Shown in pieces: positions 18,627-26,606 of a DNA stretch of 64,000 bases. Made by a program: the position numbers and the translations under genes. Source of the DNA: Candidatus Bipolaricaulota bacterium. Its GTDB lineage: Bacteria; Bipolaricaulota; Bipolaricaulia; Bipolaricaulales; Bipolaricaulaceae. The stretch spans positions 1 to 64,000 of the forward strand of contig JALHJZ010000002.1 of assembly GCA_022838705.1 (NCBI GenBank), in the 5' to 3' direction. The notes under the pieces were generated by a model, which was not told where the DNA came from, ran no database searches, and was given only the letters and a program-made list of their open reading frames with translations. Positions within the stretch are counted from its first letter, which is position 1, and each line of letters begins with the position of its first letter.

Positions 18627-18885
18627 GGGGTACCTCCTCGCCCTGGCCGTGGTGATGGTCCTCGGCCTGGGATGGGTGTTCGGGACGCGGGTGGTCGCCA
18701 TCCGCGACGCCGCAGCGGAAGTCCGCGCGCTCCGGGCCCGGGACCAGGCCGTGCATGCGGAGATCGCGGCCCTGCGCCAGAAGCTCGTTGCGGCTCCTCT
18801 CCCGCAGGTGGTGGAGCGGGAGGCGCGGCAGAGGCTGCACTGGGGGTTCCCCGACGAGGAACGGATCGTCATCGTGCGGAGGTAG
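18595..18885 (+). CDS. FtsB/DivIC-like septum formation protein
   Basis: A 96-residue bitopic protein. A basic N-terminus (MLRPWRRG) leads to one TM segment (YLLALAVVMVLGLGWVFG), then a coiled coil rich in Ala/Arg/Glu/Leu (RDAAAEVRALRARDQAVHAE) and a short end with EREARQRLHWGFPDEE. That arrangement, and a position next to enolase as in many bacteria, matches FtsB/DivIC of the divisome FtsQLB complex. The ATG lies inside the end of eno; it is the only reasonable start upstream of the TM. Confidence 0.8.
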   Translation: MLRPWRRGPARGYLLALAVVMVLGLGWVFGTRVVAIRDAAAEVRALRARDQAVHAEIAALRQKLVAAPLPQVVEREARQRLHWGFPDEERIVIVRR

Positions 18886-18886
18886 C

Positions 18887-21800
18887 GTGGCATTCGTTCA
18901 TCTCCACGTCCACTCGGAGTACTCGCTCCTCGATGGGATGGGCCGGGTGCGCGACCTCGTCGCGCGGGCGGCGGAGCTGGGGATGCCGGCCCTCGCCCTC
19001 ACCGACCACGGGAACCTGTCGGGCGCGATCAAGTTCTACCGGATGGCGAACGAGGCCGGGGTGAAGCCGCTCCTCGGGGAGGAGCTCTACGTGGCCCCGG
19101 ACTCCCGCCATTCCCGCGACCCAGCAACGGGCCGCTCCCCGTACCACCTCGTCGTCCTCGCTGCGGATGAAACGGGGTGGCAGAACCTCCTCGTCCTCGC
19201 GAACCGCGCCCACACCGAGGGGTTCTACTACAAGCCGCGGGTGGACCTCGAGCTCCTCGCCGAGCACGCCGCGGGGTTGATCGCCCTCTCCGCCTGCGAG
19301 TCGGGGGAGGTGCAGCGCCACCTCCTCCACGGGCGGCGGGAGGAGGCCGCGGCGGCGGCGGGGCGGTACGCGGAGATCTTCCCCCGCCGGTTCTACCTTG
19401 AGCTTCAGGACCACGGTCTGGAGAGGAACGTGGCGCTCGTGCGTGACCAGATCGCGCTCGCGGGGCGCTTGAACCTCCCCGTGGTGGCGTCGGCTGATGT
19501 GCACTACCTTTCCCCCGAGGACCGTGAGCCGCACCGCGTCCTTATCAACATCCAGGCCGCGAAGAAGCTGTCCGACCCCGATGCGCGGTCGTTCGATGGG
19601 GATGGCTACCACTTCCTGACCGAGGAGGAGATGCGGGCGCGGTTCGCGGAGGTCCCGGAGGCGCTCGCGGCAACCCTCGCCGTGGCGGAGCAGTGCGAGC
19701 TCAAGCTCGACCTCGGGAGGCGCCTCCTGCCCCGCTACCCGAGTGCCCTCTCCCCAAACGAAGAACTGATCGAGCAGGCACGGGCCGGGGCCCGGGCCCG
19801 GTTCGGCGACCCCCTCCCGCCCGCGGTGGAGGAGCGGCTGAACTACGAGCTCGACGTGATCACGCGGATGAACCTCGCCCCCTACTTTTTGATCGTCGCT
19901 GACTTCGTCGGCTACGCGCGGCGGAAGCGGATCCCCGTCGGTCCCGGCCGCGGATCGGCCGCCGGATCCCTCGTGGCGTACGCCCTCGGCATCACGCAGG
20001 TGGACCCGCTGCGGTTCAACCTCCTGTTCGAGCGCTTCCTGAACCCGGACCGGGTGACCCTCCCCGACTTCGACATCGACTTCTGCGTCCGGGGCCGGGA
20101 CGAGGTCATCCGCTACGTCGCTGAGCGGTACGGCCGCGACCACCTCGCCCAGATCGCCACGTTCGACCGGATGGCGGCGCGGTCGGTGGTGCGGGATGTG
20201 GCCCGCGTGCTGGGGCTACCCTACGAGAAGTCGGACCGGATCGCGAAACTCGTCCCGTTCGGGATGACGCTGCGCCGGGCGCTGGAGGAGGTGCCGGCCC
20301 TCCAGGAGCTCGCCGCGGGGGAGGAGGAGGTGCGGCGGCTCTTCTCGATCGCCCGCCGGCTCGAGGGGCAGCTCCGCAACAGCTCAACCCACGCCGCAGG
20401 GGTGGTGATCGCCCCCGAGCCGCTCGAGAAGTTCGTGCCCCTCCTCCGCCTCGCCGACGGGGAGTTCGTAACGCAGTTCGACATGCACGATGTGGAGGCG
20501 GTGGGCCTCCTCAAGATGGACTTCCTCGGCCTGCGCAACCTGACCCTCCTCGATGATGTGACGCGGCTTGTCGAGAAGCGGACGGGGGTCGAGGTGGACC
20601 TGGGGCGGATCCCGCTCGACGATGGGGCAACGTACGAGCTCATCCAGTCCGGACAGACCACGGGGGTGTTCCAGATCGAGTCCCCGGGGATGAAGGCGCT
20701 CATCCGCCGGCTCGAGCCGACGGAGTTTCGGGATCTGATCGCTATCCTCGGCTTGTTCCGCCCCGGGCCGCTCGACTCGGGGATGGCCGACGACTACATC
20801 GAGCGGAAGCACGGGCGCCAGCCGGTCACGTACCCCCACCCCGCCGCGGAGGAGGTCCTCTCCGAAACGTACGGGCTCCCGATCTACCAGGACCAAATCC
20901 TCCTCCTCGCCCAACGGCTGGCCGGCTTCACCCTGGGGGAAGCCGATCTCCTGCGGAGGGCGATGGGGAAGAAGAAGCCGGAGGAGATGGCGGAGATGGA
21001 GTCCCGGTTCGTGGACGGCTGTGTCCGGAACGGGATCCCCGTCGCGGAGGCAAAAGAGATCTTCTCCGATATCGAGAAGTTCGCGCGGTACGGGTTCGTC
21101 AAGGCCCATGCGACCGCATACGCGTTCATCACCTACTGGACCGCCTACTTCAAAGCCCACTACCCGACGGAGTTCATGGCCGCCCTCCTCACCTCGGTCC
21201 AGGACAACCTGGACAAGGTGGCGGCCTACATCGAGGAGTGCCGGGGGATGGGGATCGAGGTGCTGCCCCCGGACGTGAACGAGTCGGCGGTGGGGTTCAC
21301 CCCCGTCGGGGAGGGGGTGATCCGGTTCGGCCTGGGAGCGATCAAGCACGTCGGGACGGGCGCGGTGGAGGCGATCCTCGCCAGCCGCGGTTCAGGGTTC
21401 CGGAACTTCTTCGACTTCTGCCAGCGGATGGACCCGGACCGCGTGAGCCGGGAGGCGGTGGAGTGCCTGATCAAGGCGGGGGCGATGGACCGGTTCGGGC
21501 TCCCCCGCCAGGCCCTGATGGCCCTCGTCTGCGAGGGGATGCGCCTCGCGCAGCTCACTCGATCCCAGCGGGCATCGGGCCAGCGGTCGTTCTTCGACGC
21601 GGAGGAGCTGGCCCCGAAGCTCACGGTGGAGGAGACAGAGTTCCCGCGAGAGACGCTCCTTGCGTTCGAACGGGAGCTCCTCGGCCTCTACCTGTCCGGA
21701 CATCCGCTGGATGCCTACGCCGCAGAGCTGCGGGCGCGGGGGGTGATCCCCCTCGCCGAGGCCGGGGCCGAGGGCCGCCCGTTCACGGTCGCGGGCCAGG

Positions 21801-22264
21801 TGAAAACGCTCAAGATCGTCCCCACTCAGGAAGGGCCGATGGCGTTCCTGACGCTCGAGGATCCCAGCGGCGAGGTGGAGGTGGTGGTGGGGGCACGCCT
21901 CTACGCTACCCGGGCCGCGCTCCTCCGCGAGCAAGCGCTCCTCGTCCTGCGCGTCCGGTGGTCGGAGCGGAACGGATCGCGGCGGCTGCAGGCCCTCGAC
22001 GTGGATCCCCTCGTCCGTCCGGGGTCCAGCCTGACCCACTGCTTAATCGAACTTCCCCTCGACCTCGCCACCCCGGAGACGGCGGCCCACCTGAGCGGGA
22101 TCCTCGCCGACCACCCGGGCCCGGTGCCGGCCAGGCTGCGGCTGCGCGAGGGGGAACGGGCCCTCGTCGTGGAGGCCGGCCCCCAGTACGCCGTCCAGCC
22201 CTGCCCCGAACTGAGACAGAGGCTCGCCCAGTTGGGCCCCGGGGTGCGGGTGGAGTGGGGATGA
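18887..22264 (+). CDS. dnaE: DNA polymerase III subunit alpha
   Basis: A 1125-residue replicative polymerase. The N-terminal PHP domain has FVHLHVHSEYSLLDG and LTDHGNLSGA. The palm has VGPGRGSAAGSLVAYALGI and LPDFDIDFC with the catalytic Asp pair. Later come ESPGMKALIRR, LFRPGPLDSGM and FVKAHATAYAFITYWTAY, then helix-hairpin-helix and an OB fold near residues 965-1050 (FTVAGQVKTLKI). The GTG start at 18887 follows GGAGGT and lies just after the ftsB-like stop. The shortish C-terminus is normal for non-proteobacterial DnaE1. The stop overlaps yvcK (ATGA). Confidence 0.97.
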   Translation: MAFVHLHVHSEYSLLDGMGRVRDLVARAAELGMPALALTDHGNLSGAIKFYRMANEAGVKPLLGEELYVAPDSRHSRDPATGRSPYHLVVLAADETGWQNLLVLANRAHTEGFYYKPRVDLELLAEHAAGLIALSACESGEVQRHLLHGRREEAAAAAGRYAEIFPRRFYLELQDHGLERNVALVRDQIALAGRLNLPVVASADVHYLSPEDREPHRVLINIQAAKKLSDPDARSFDGDGYHFLTEEEMRARFAEVPEALAATLAVAEQCELKLDLGRRLLPRYPSALSPNEELIEQARAGARARFGDPLPPAVEERLNYELDVITRMNLAPYFLIVADFVGYARRKRIPVGPGRGSAAGSLVAYALGITQVDPLRFNLLFERFLNPDRVTLPDFDIDFCVRGRDEVIRYVAERYGRDHLAQIATFDRMAARSVVRDVARVLGLPYEKSDRIAKLVPFGMTLRRALEEVPALQELAAGEEEVRRLFSIARRLEGQLRNSSTHAAGVVIAPEPLEKFVPLLRLADGEFVTQFDMHDVEAVGLLKMDFLGLRNLTLLDDVTRLVEKRTGVEVDLGRIPLDDGATYELIQSGQTTGVFQIESPGMKALIRRLEPTEFRDLIAILGLFRPGPLDSGMADDYIERKHGRQPVTYPHPAAEEVLSETYGLPIYQDQILLLAQRLAGFTLGEADLLRRAMGKKKPEEMAEMESRFVDGCVRNGIPVAEAKEIFSDIEKFARYGFVKAHATAYAFITYWTAYFKAHYPTEFMAALLTSVQDNLDKVAAYIEECRGMGIEVLPPDVNESAVGFTPVGEGVIRFGLGAIKHVGTGAVEAILASRGSGFRNFFDFCQRMDPDRVSREAVECLIKAGAMDRFGLPRQALMALVCEGMRLAQLTRSQRASGQRSFFDAEELAPKLTVEETEFPRETLLAFERELLGLYLSGHPLDAYAAELRARGVIPLAEAGAEGRPFTVAGQVKTLKIVPTQEGPMAFLTLEDPSGEVEVVVGARLYATRAALLREQALLVLRVRWSERNGSRRLQALDVDPLVRPGSSLTHCLIELPLDLATPETAAHLSGILADHPGPVPARLRLREGERALVVEAGPQYAVQPCPELRQRLAQLGPGVRVEWG

Positions 22265-23574
22265 AGGTCCCATCGGTCCTAAAGCTCCTCCTCCCGGGGA
22301 TCGGGGTGAAGCGGTGGTTCCTCCTCGCCCTGGCCGGGATCGCCCTCGTCGCGTTCGGGGTCGTGTGCCTGGTTGGAGACGAGGGAATGCGCACCCTGTA
22401 TGCGCTGGTGCTGCACCACGTCCCGTTCCTGTGGCGGCCCGTGTTCGGGGCGGTGGTGGTGGCAGTGGGGTTCGCCGGCACGGTGGTGGGGATGGCCTGT
22501 GCGGTACGGGCGATTCTGCACGCCGTTTCCCCGCGCCGCGGCGGGTCGGTGGCGGAGGCCCTGTACCAAGGGCGGATCCTCCGCGCCGCGCCGCACGTCG
22601 TCGCCATCGGCGGCGGGACCGGGCTCTCCACCCTCCTGCGGGGGATCAAGGCCTACACCGCCAACCTCACCGCGGTGGTCACGGTGATGGATACGGGAGG
22701 GAGCTCCGGCCGCCTGCGGGCCGAGCTCGATGTCCTTCCCCCCGGCGATGTCCGAAATTGCCTCCTGGCCCTGGCCGAGGACGAGGAGCGGATGGCCCGG
22801 TTCATGCTCCATCGGTTCCAGTCAGGGGAAGGCCTGGTCGGGCACTCGCTGGGGAACGTCCTTCTGGCGGGGATGGAACAGGCGGTGGGGGGATTCGACC
22901 GCGCCGTTGAGGAGGCGAGCTACTTCCTGTCCGTGCGCGGGAAGGTGGTCCCCGCAACCCTGGATCGGACCAACCTCGTCGCCGAACTCGCCGATGGGCG
23001 GGAGGTCGTGGGGGAGGCCGAGATCCCGCAAGCGCACGTCCCGATCCGCCGCCTGCGCCTCGCCCGGCCGGCGCAGGCCTATCCGGTGGCGCTGGACGCG
23101 ATCTCCCACGCTGGCCTCATCCTCGTTGGGCCGGGGAGCCTGTACACGAGCATCATCTCCGTCCTCCTCGTGGACGGGATCGCGGACGCGATCGCCCGCG
23201 CGCCGGCGGAGAAGATGGTCATCATGAACCTCATGACCGAGCCCGGGGAGACGGACGGGTTCTCGGCAAGCGATCACCTGAACGCCCTCGCCGAGTACGT
23301 GAACCTGCGGCGGTTCCACGCCGTGATCGTCAACAGCGAGCTCCCGCCGCCGGAGATCCTCGCCCGCTACCGCGCGGAGGGAAGCGTGCCGGTGCTGGAT
23401 GACCTGCGCGGGGCGAAGGCGCTGGGGCTGCGGGTGATCCGCGCCCCGCTCCTCGATCTGGTGGAGGTGGAGGGGAAACTCACGGTGAAGCACGATCCCC
23501 ACAAGTTGGCGCGGGTGGTGGCCCGCGAGGCCCGGGTCCTCCACCACTCGTGGACCCGCTGGTTCAGCGGGTAG
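22261..23574 (+). CDS. yvcK: YvcK-family (gluconeogenesis factor) protein with N-terminal membrane anchor
   Basis: A 437-residue protein. Residues 1-90 contain two TM segments (WFLLALAGIALVAFGVV and FGAVVVAVGFAGTVVGMA), which classical YvcK/CofD-like proteins lack but some lineages carry. The cytosolic domain starts near 112 with VVAIGGGTGLSTLLRGIK and continues with VVTVMDTGGSSG, PPGDVRNCLLAL, GHSLGNVLLAG and GPGSLYTSIISVLLVDGI. YvcK binds UDP-sugars and affects cell-wall synthesis and carbon-source growth; the exact activity here is not known. ATGA overlap with dnaE. Confidence 0.92.
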   Translation: MKVPSVLKLLLPGIGVKRWFLLALAGIALVAFGVVCLVGDEGMRTLYALVLHHVPFLWRPVFGAVVVAVGFAGTVVGMACAVRAILHAVSPRRGGSVAEALYQGRILRAAPHVVAIGGGTGLSTLLRGIKAYTANLTAVVTVMDTGGSSGRLRAELDVLPPGDVRNCLLALAEDEERMARFMLHRFQSGEGLVGHSLGNVLLAGMEQAVGGFDRAVEEASYFLSVRGKVVPATLDRTNLVAELADGREVVGEAEIPQAHVPIRRLRLARPAQAYPVALDAISHAGLILVGPGSLYTSIISVLLVDGIADAIARAPAEKMVIMNLMTEPGETDGFSASDHLNALAEYVNLRRFHAVIVNSELPPPEILARYRAEGSVPVLDDLRGAKALGLRVIRAPLLDLVEVEGKLTVKHDPHKLARVVAREARVLHHSWTRWFSG

Positions 23575-23583
23575 GAAAAGGAC

Positions 23584-23606
23584 GGGGGCGACGAGATGTC
23601 GCCCCC
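23584..23606 (-). terminator. Terminator between convergent yvcK and lipoprotein genes
   Basis: Perfect 8-bp stem GGGGGCGA / TCGCCCCC with a 7-nt loop. On the minus strand it is followed by CGTCCTTTTCC, so it mainly suits the lipoprotein gene ending at 23631; it may also stop yvcK reading. Confidence 0.7.
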
Positions 23607-23630
23607 GAATCGTACCCCTCGCGCGTGCCC

Positions 23631-24617
23631 CTACGGGGCGATCGTGAGGTTGATGTTGATGACCTTGGAGTTGGTCCCCGCCGTTCCCTTCACGCGAACC
23701 GTGTACGCGCCTTGAGTGGCCGAGGTCCCGCAGGTGAGCTTGAGCGTCGTCGTCCCTGCCGGAGCCGGGTTGGGGTCAAACGCCGCCGTCACCCCGGTGG
23801 GAAGCCCCTCGATCTCGAACTGAACAGGCTCCGCGAACCCTCCCACCCGGTTCACCGCGATCGCCACATCCGCCGCCGCACCCGGTTTCACCTGGACTGC
23901 GGTCGGGGTCGGCACGAGGCTGAAGTCGGGGAGAGCCTCAACGGTGAGCTTCACGACCGCCGTCTTGTCCACCCCATCGCCCTTCCCGCGCACCGTGAGG
24001 TTGTAGATCCCGCCGGCGGCCGTGGTGGCCACGTTGAGGGTGAGGGTGCTCGTCGCCGCCGTGACCGACGCTGGGTTGAACGTCCCCGTCACTCCTGCCG
24101 GGGCGCCCTCAAGGGTCAACGCAATCGGCCCCGTCATGGTGGCGTTGCGGGTCAGGTTGATCGTCACCGTGCCACTTGCCCCCGCCTTCACGGTGAGGGA
24201 AGCCGGGACGGTGGCGAGTGTGAAGTCCGGCTTCACCAGCACGGTCACCTCGAGCGGCACTTCCTTCTTCGTCTTGCCGCTGGTGGCGACGACCTTGAGC
24301 GTGTACTTCTGAACCGCCACCGCATCCCCCACCGTGAGGGTGAGGGTGGTCTCGGTGCCGGTGGTGGTGGTCTTCACAGGGTCGAACTTGGCAGTCATCC
24401 CAGTGGGAGCGCCCGTGACGGTGAACTCGACCTCACCCTTAAAGTCGCCGGTCCGGGTGATGGTGATCTTCTGAGTAGCCGACCTGCCCTGCGGGATGGA
24501 CATCGCAGTCAGGGTCTTCGGAAGATCGAAACTCGCGCTCGAACACCCCGCCAGCAAGCCCAACACCACAAGAGCTCCAACCAGCACTACCCCCAGCTTG
24601 ATACGTTTCTTCGTCAT
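23631..24617 (-). CDS. Lipoprotein with three tandem Ig-like beta domains
   Basis: A 328-residue lipoprotein. The signal peptide ends in a lipobox (LGLLAGC). The mature part is three related modules of about 100 residues, starting near FDLPKTLTAMSIPQG, FTLATVPASLTVKAG and FSLVPTPTAVQVKPG. Each has an xxGxPTG or APAG turn and a final xYTVRVKG-like strand, as in NEW3/BACON-type Ig folds in cell-surface proteins. No enzymatic motif is visible. The ATG at 24617 follows GGAGG by 7 nt; an upstream in-frame ATG lacks one. A promoter 180 bp upstream gives a long leader. Probably an envelope structural or binding protein. Confidence 0.85.
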   Translation of the reverse strand: MTKKRIKLGVVLVGALVVLGLLAGCSSASFDLPKTLTAMSIPQGRSATQKITITRTGDFKGEVEFTVTGAPTGMTAKFDPVKTTTTGTETTLTLTVGDAVAVQKYTLKVVATSGKTKKEVPLEVTVLVKPDFTLATVPASLTVKAGASGTVTINLTRNATMTGPIALTLEGAPAGVTGTFNPASVTAATSTLTLNVATTAAGGIYNLTVRGKGDGVDKTAVVKLTVEALPDFSLVPTPTAVQVKPGAAADVAIAVNRVGGFAEPVQFEIEGLPTGVTAAFDPNPAPAGTTTLKLTCGTSATQGAYTVRVKGTAGTNSKVININLTIAP

Positions 24618-24794
24618 AATCCTCCTTCCCCTCCGCAGCATGCTCCGAGCCCACGTGAATGTAGCCTACCGGTGTAGCGACTCCATTTCGGAATCGGGGG
24701 AGCCATCGCCCGGCGCTGCCCGAAGGGGATTCTCCTCCTTGTATATGGTCCGCTTCCCCCGCTGCTATAACGCCTCCCGGTCCTGCTCAGCTTT
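24618..24794 (-). promoter_or_regulatory. Long 5' leader of the lipoprotein gene
   Basis: If the promoter at 24829-24801 is used, about 177 nt of leader precede the ATG. It contains a purine-rich AAGGAGGAG near 24741 not followed by a convincing gene, plus possible helices (CGGG/CCCG and GGCTCC/GGAGTC). No known riboswitch class fits. No open frame worth calling is seen. Confidence 0.3.
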
Positions 24795-24800
24795 GGGCCA

Positions 24801-24829
24801 AGCATATGCTGTTTCCTGAGGGGCGTCAA
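24801..24829 (-). promoter_or_regulatory. Promoter for the lipoprotein gene
   Basis: On the minus strand TTGACG (24829-24824), 17 bp, TATGCT (24806-24801). Good -35 and fair -10; start expected near 24794. Confidence 0.5.
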
Positions 24830-24871
24830 ATCGTGGGCGCAACCGGCCGCGCCCGTTGCCTCCACCAAGAG

Positions 24872-24893
24872 ATGGGGCGACTCCGCGCCCCAT
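24872..24893 (-). terminator. Hairpin after the small peptide gene
   Basis: Perfect 8-bp stem ATGGGGCG / CGCCCCAT with a 6-nt loop, followed on the minus strand by CTCTTGG. There is no long U-run, so termination is plausible rather than certain. It lies 43 bp after the stop of the 18-residue gene. Confidence 0.4.
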
Positions 24894-24935
24894 CCGGAAT
24901 GGTGATCCCAGACCAGGTTTCGCGCATCAGCTCTG

Positions 24936-24992
24936 CTAGCAGCCGCACGGCTTCTTCGGCTGCTTCGGCTTATCCGCCTTTTTCTCCTTCAT
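24936..24992 (-). CDS. Putative 18-residue Lys/Pro-rich peptide ending Cys-Gly-Cys
   Basis: The frame reads MKEKKADKPKQPKKPCGC followed by TAG. Three things support a real gene. AAGGAGGCG is a near-perfect ribosome site at good spacing. A consensus-like promoter (TTGACG-N16-TATACT) lies about 50 bp upstream. A hairpin lies downstream. The sequence is highly polar and basic with a terminal CxC pair, which could bind metal, be a modification site or form a redox pair. It stands alone between glyQS and the lipoprotein gene. I do not recognise the peptide; codon statistics cannot help at this length. Confidence 0.55.
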   Translation of the reverse strand: MKEKKADKPKQPKKPCGC

Positions 24993-25041
24993 CGTGGCCT
25001 CGCCTCCTTCGTCGCCCCATCCGTGAGGGCAACCGATCGCG

Positions 25042-25069
25042 AGTATAGTGCGGTTCCCCCATCCGTCAA
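25042..25069 (-). promoter_or_regulatory. Strong promoter of the small peptide gene
   Basis: On the minus strand TTGACG (25069-25064), 16 bp, TATACT (25047-25042). Predicted start near 25035, giving a leader of about 40 nt with an AAGGAGG ribosome site. It is among the best -35/-10 pairs in the window. Confidence 0.6.
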
Positions 25070-25091
25070 TGGAGGACGGGCGCGCTCGTCC

Positions 25092-26561
25092 CTAGCCAGT
25101 GGCAAGCCGTTCCTGGAGGAAGGGGGCGACTGCCGTCATCGGGATCCTCTCCTGCACCGTCGTATCGCGGTCACGCACGGTCACGGTCCCGTCGGCGATC
25201 GTCTGGCCATCCACCGTGAAGCAGAATGGGGTTCCGGACTCATCCTGGCGCCGGTAGCGGCGGCCGATGGAGCCCCTATCGTCATAGTCCACGTTCCACC
25301 TCTTCCGCAGCTCGCGGTAGAGGTCGAGGGCCACCTCCGGCATTCCCTCCTTGCGGAGGAGGGGGAACACCGCCGCCTTGATCGGGGCGAGGCGGGGATG
25401 AAGCTTCAGCACCACCCGAGGTTGGGGGATCCCGTTCTCGTCGGGGATCGCATCCTCAGCATAGGCTTCGCAGAGGAAGGCGAGCAGGGACCGATCCACC
25501 CCCGCCGAGGGCTCGATGACGTGGGGGATGAGGCGCTCCTTGGTCTCCTCGTCGAAGTAGGAGAGGTCCTTGCCGCTCCCGGGATAGCGGGGCTTCCCAT
25601 CGGGGCCCGTCTCCACCACCAGCTCCTCCCCGCGACGGACGAGCTTCCCCTCCATGTGCGAGCGCAGGTCGAAGTCGCCACGGTGGGCGATCCCCTCCAG
25701 CTCGCCGAACTCGCCCGCGGGGAGGAACGGGAACGCGTACTCGATGTCCGCCGTCCCGCAGCTATAGTGGCTCAGCTCCTCCCGACCGTGCTCGCGGAGG
25801 CGGAGCCGCTCCCCGGACAGCCCGAGCGACACGTACCATCGGAAGCGGCGATCGCGCCAGTACTCGTACCAGAGGCGGGATTCCACGGGGCGGCAGAAGA
25901 ACTCGATCTCCATCTGTTCGAACTCCCGCGACCGGTAGGTGAAGTAGCGGGGGGTGATCTCGTTGCGGAAGGACTTTCCGATCTGGGCGATCCCGAATGG
26001 GAGCTTCACCCGGGCCGTGGCGAGCACGTTCTTGAAGTTGGTGAACATCCCCTGGGCCGTCTCCGGCCGAAGGTAGGCCTCGCTCTCCGGGTCCACGAGG
26101 GCCCCGACGTAAGTCTTGAACATGAGGTTGAACTCGCGGGGCTCGGTGAGGTCACAGGTCGTGTGTTCCCCGGGGCGCTTGGACGGCTTCTCCGGGCACT
26201 GGCTCGTGGCGAGCTGGTCCGCGCGGAAGCGGGCCTTGCAGTGGCGGCAATCGACGAGCATGTCGTGGAAGAGATCGTAGTGGCCGCTCGCCTTCCACAC
26301 CTGGGGGTGCATGACGATCGAGGTCTCCACCCCGACCATGGCGTAGGGGGAGGGCATGCCCGGGGGCGGGGTCGTGTCGTCGTGGCCGCGGACCATGTCC
26401 TGCCACCACGCCTCGCGTACGTTGCGCTTCAGCTCGACCCCCAGCGGGCCGTAGTCCCAGAACCCGCCGATCCCGCCATAGATCTCGCTCGACGGGAAGA
26501 TGAACCCCCGTCGCTTGGATAGTGAGGCGACTCTCTCCATCAGTTCGTTCTTCTCCGGCAT
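25092..26561 (-). CDS. glyQS: Glycine--tRNA ligase (single-chain, dimeric type)
   Basis: A 489-residue class II synthetase of the alpha-2 type found in Archaea, Thermus and Gram-positives, not the alpha2beta2 form. Motifs include RRGFIFPSSEIYGGIGGFWD and YGPLGVELKRN at the N-terminus, YLRPETAQGMFTNFKN, GIAQIGKSFRNEITPR (motif 2) and FEQMEIEFF. Near the end, PSAGVDRSLLAFLCEA is motif 3. A Cys group (CRHCKARF and later Cys) lies in the insertion. GGGAGAGGG precedes the ATG. It follows malQ by 45 bp on the same strand. Confidence 0.96.
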   Translation of the reverse strand: MPEKNELMERVASLSKRRGFIFPSSEIYGGIGGFWDYGPLGVELKRNVREAWWQDMVRGHDDTTPPPGMPSPYAMVGVETSIVMHPQVWKASGHYDLFHDMLVDCRHCKARFRADQLATSQCPEKPSKRPGEHTTCDLTEPREFNLMFKTYVGALVDPESEAYLRPETAQGMFTNFKNVLATARVKLPFGIAQIGKSFRNEITPRYFTYRSREFEQMEIEFFCRPVESRLWYEYWRDRRFRWYVSLGLSGERLRLREHGREELSHYSCGTADIEYAFPFLPAGEFGELEGIAHRGDFDLRSHMEGKLVRRGEELVVETGPDGKPRYPGSGKDLSYFDEETKERLIPHVIEPSAGVDRSLLAFLCEAYAEDAIPDENGIPQPRVVLKLHPRLAPIKAAVFPLLRKEGMPEVALDLYRELRKRWNVDYDDRGSIGRRYRRQDESGTPFCFTVDGQTIADGTVTVRDRDTTVQERIPMTAVAPFLQERLATG

Positions 26562-26606
26562 GTCTGTTCCCTCTCCCGGCGTCTGCCTGTGCGGATGGGA
26601 GCTAGG

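Noticed and set aside
24660..24740. The leader contains GGGCGATGGCTCC, then GGAGTCGCTAC, resembling parts of a fluoride riboswitch.
   Set aside because: The required second helix and the UGAUG(A/G)CUCCUAC-type block are missing; c-di-GMP and cobalamin patterns do not fit either.
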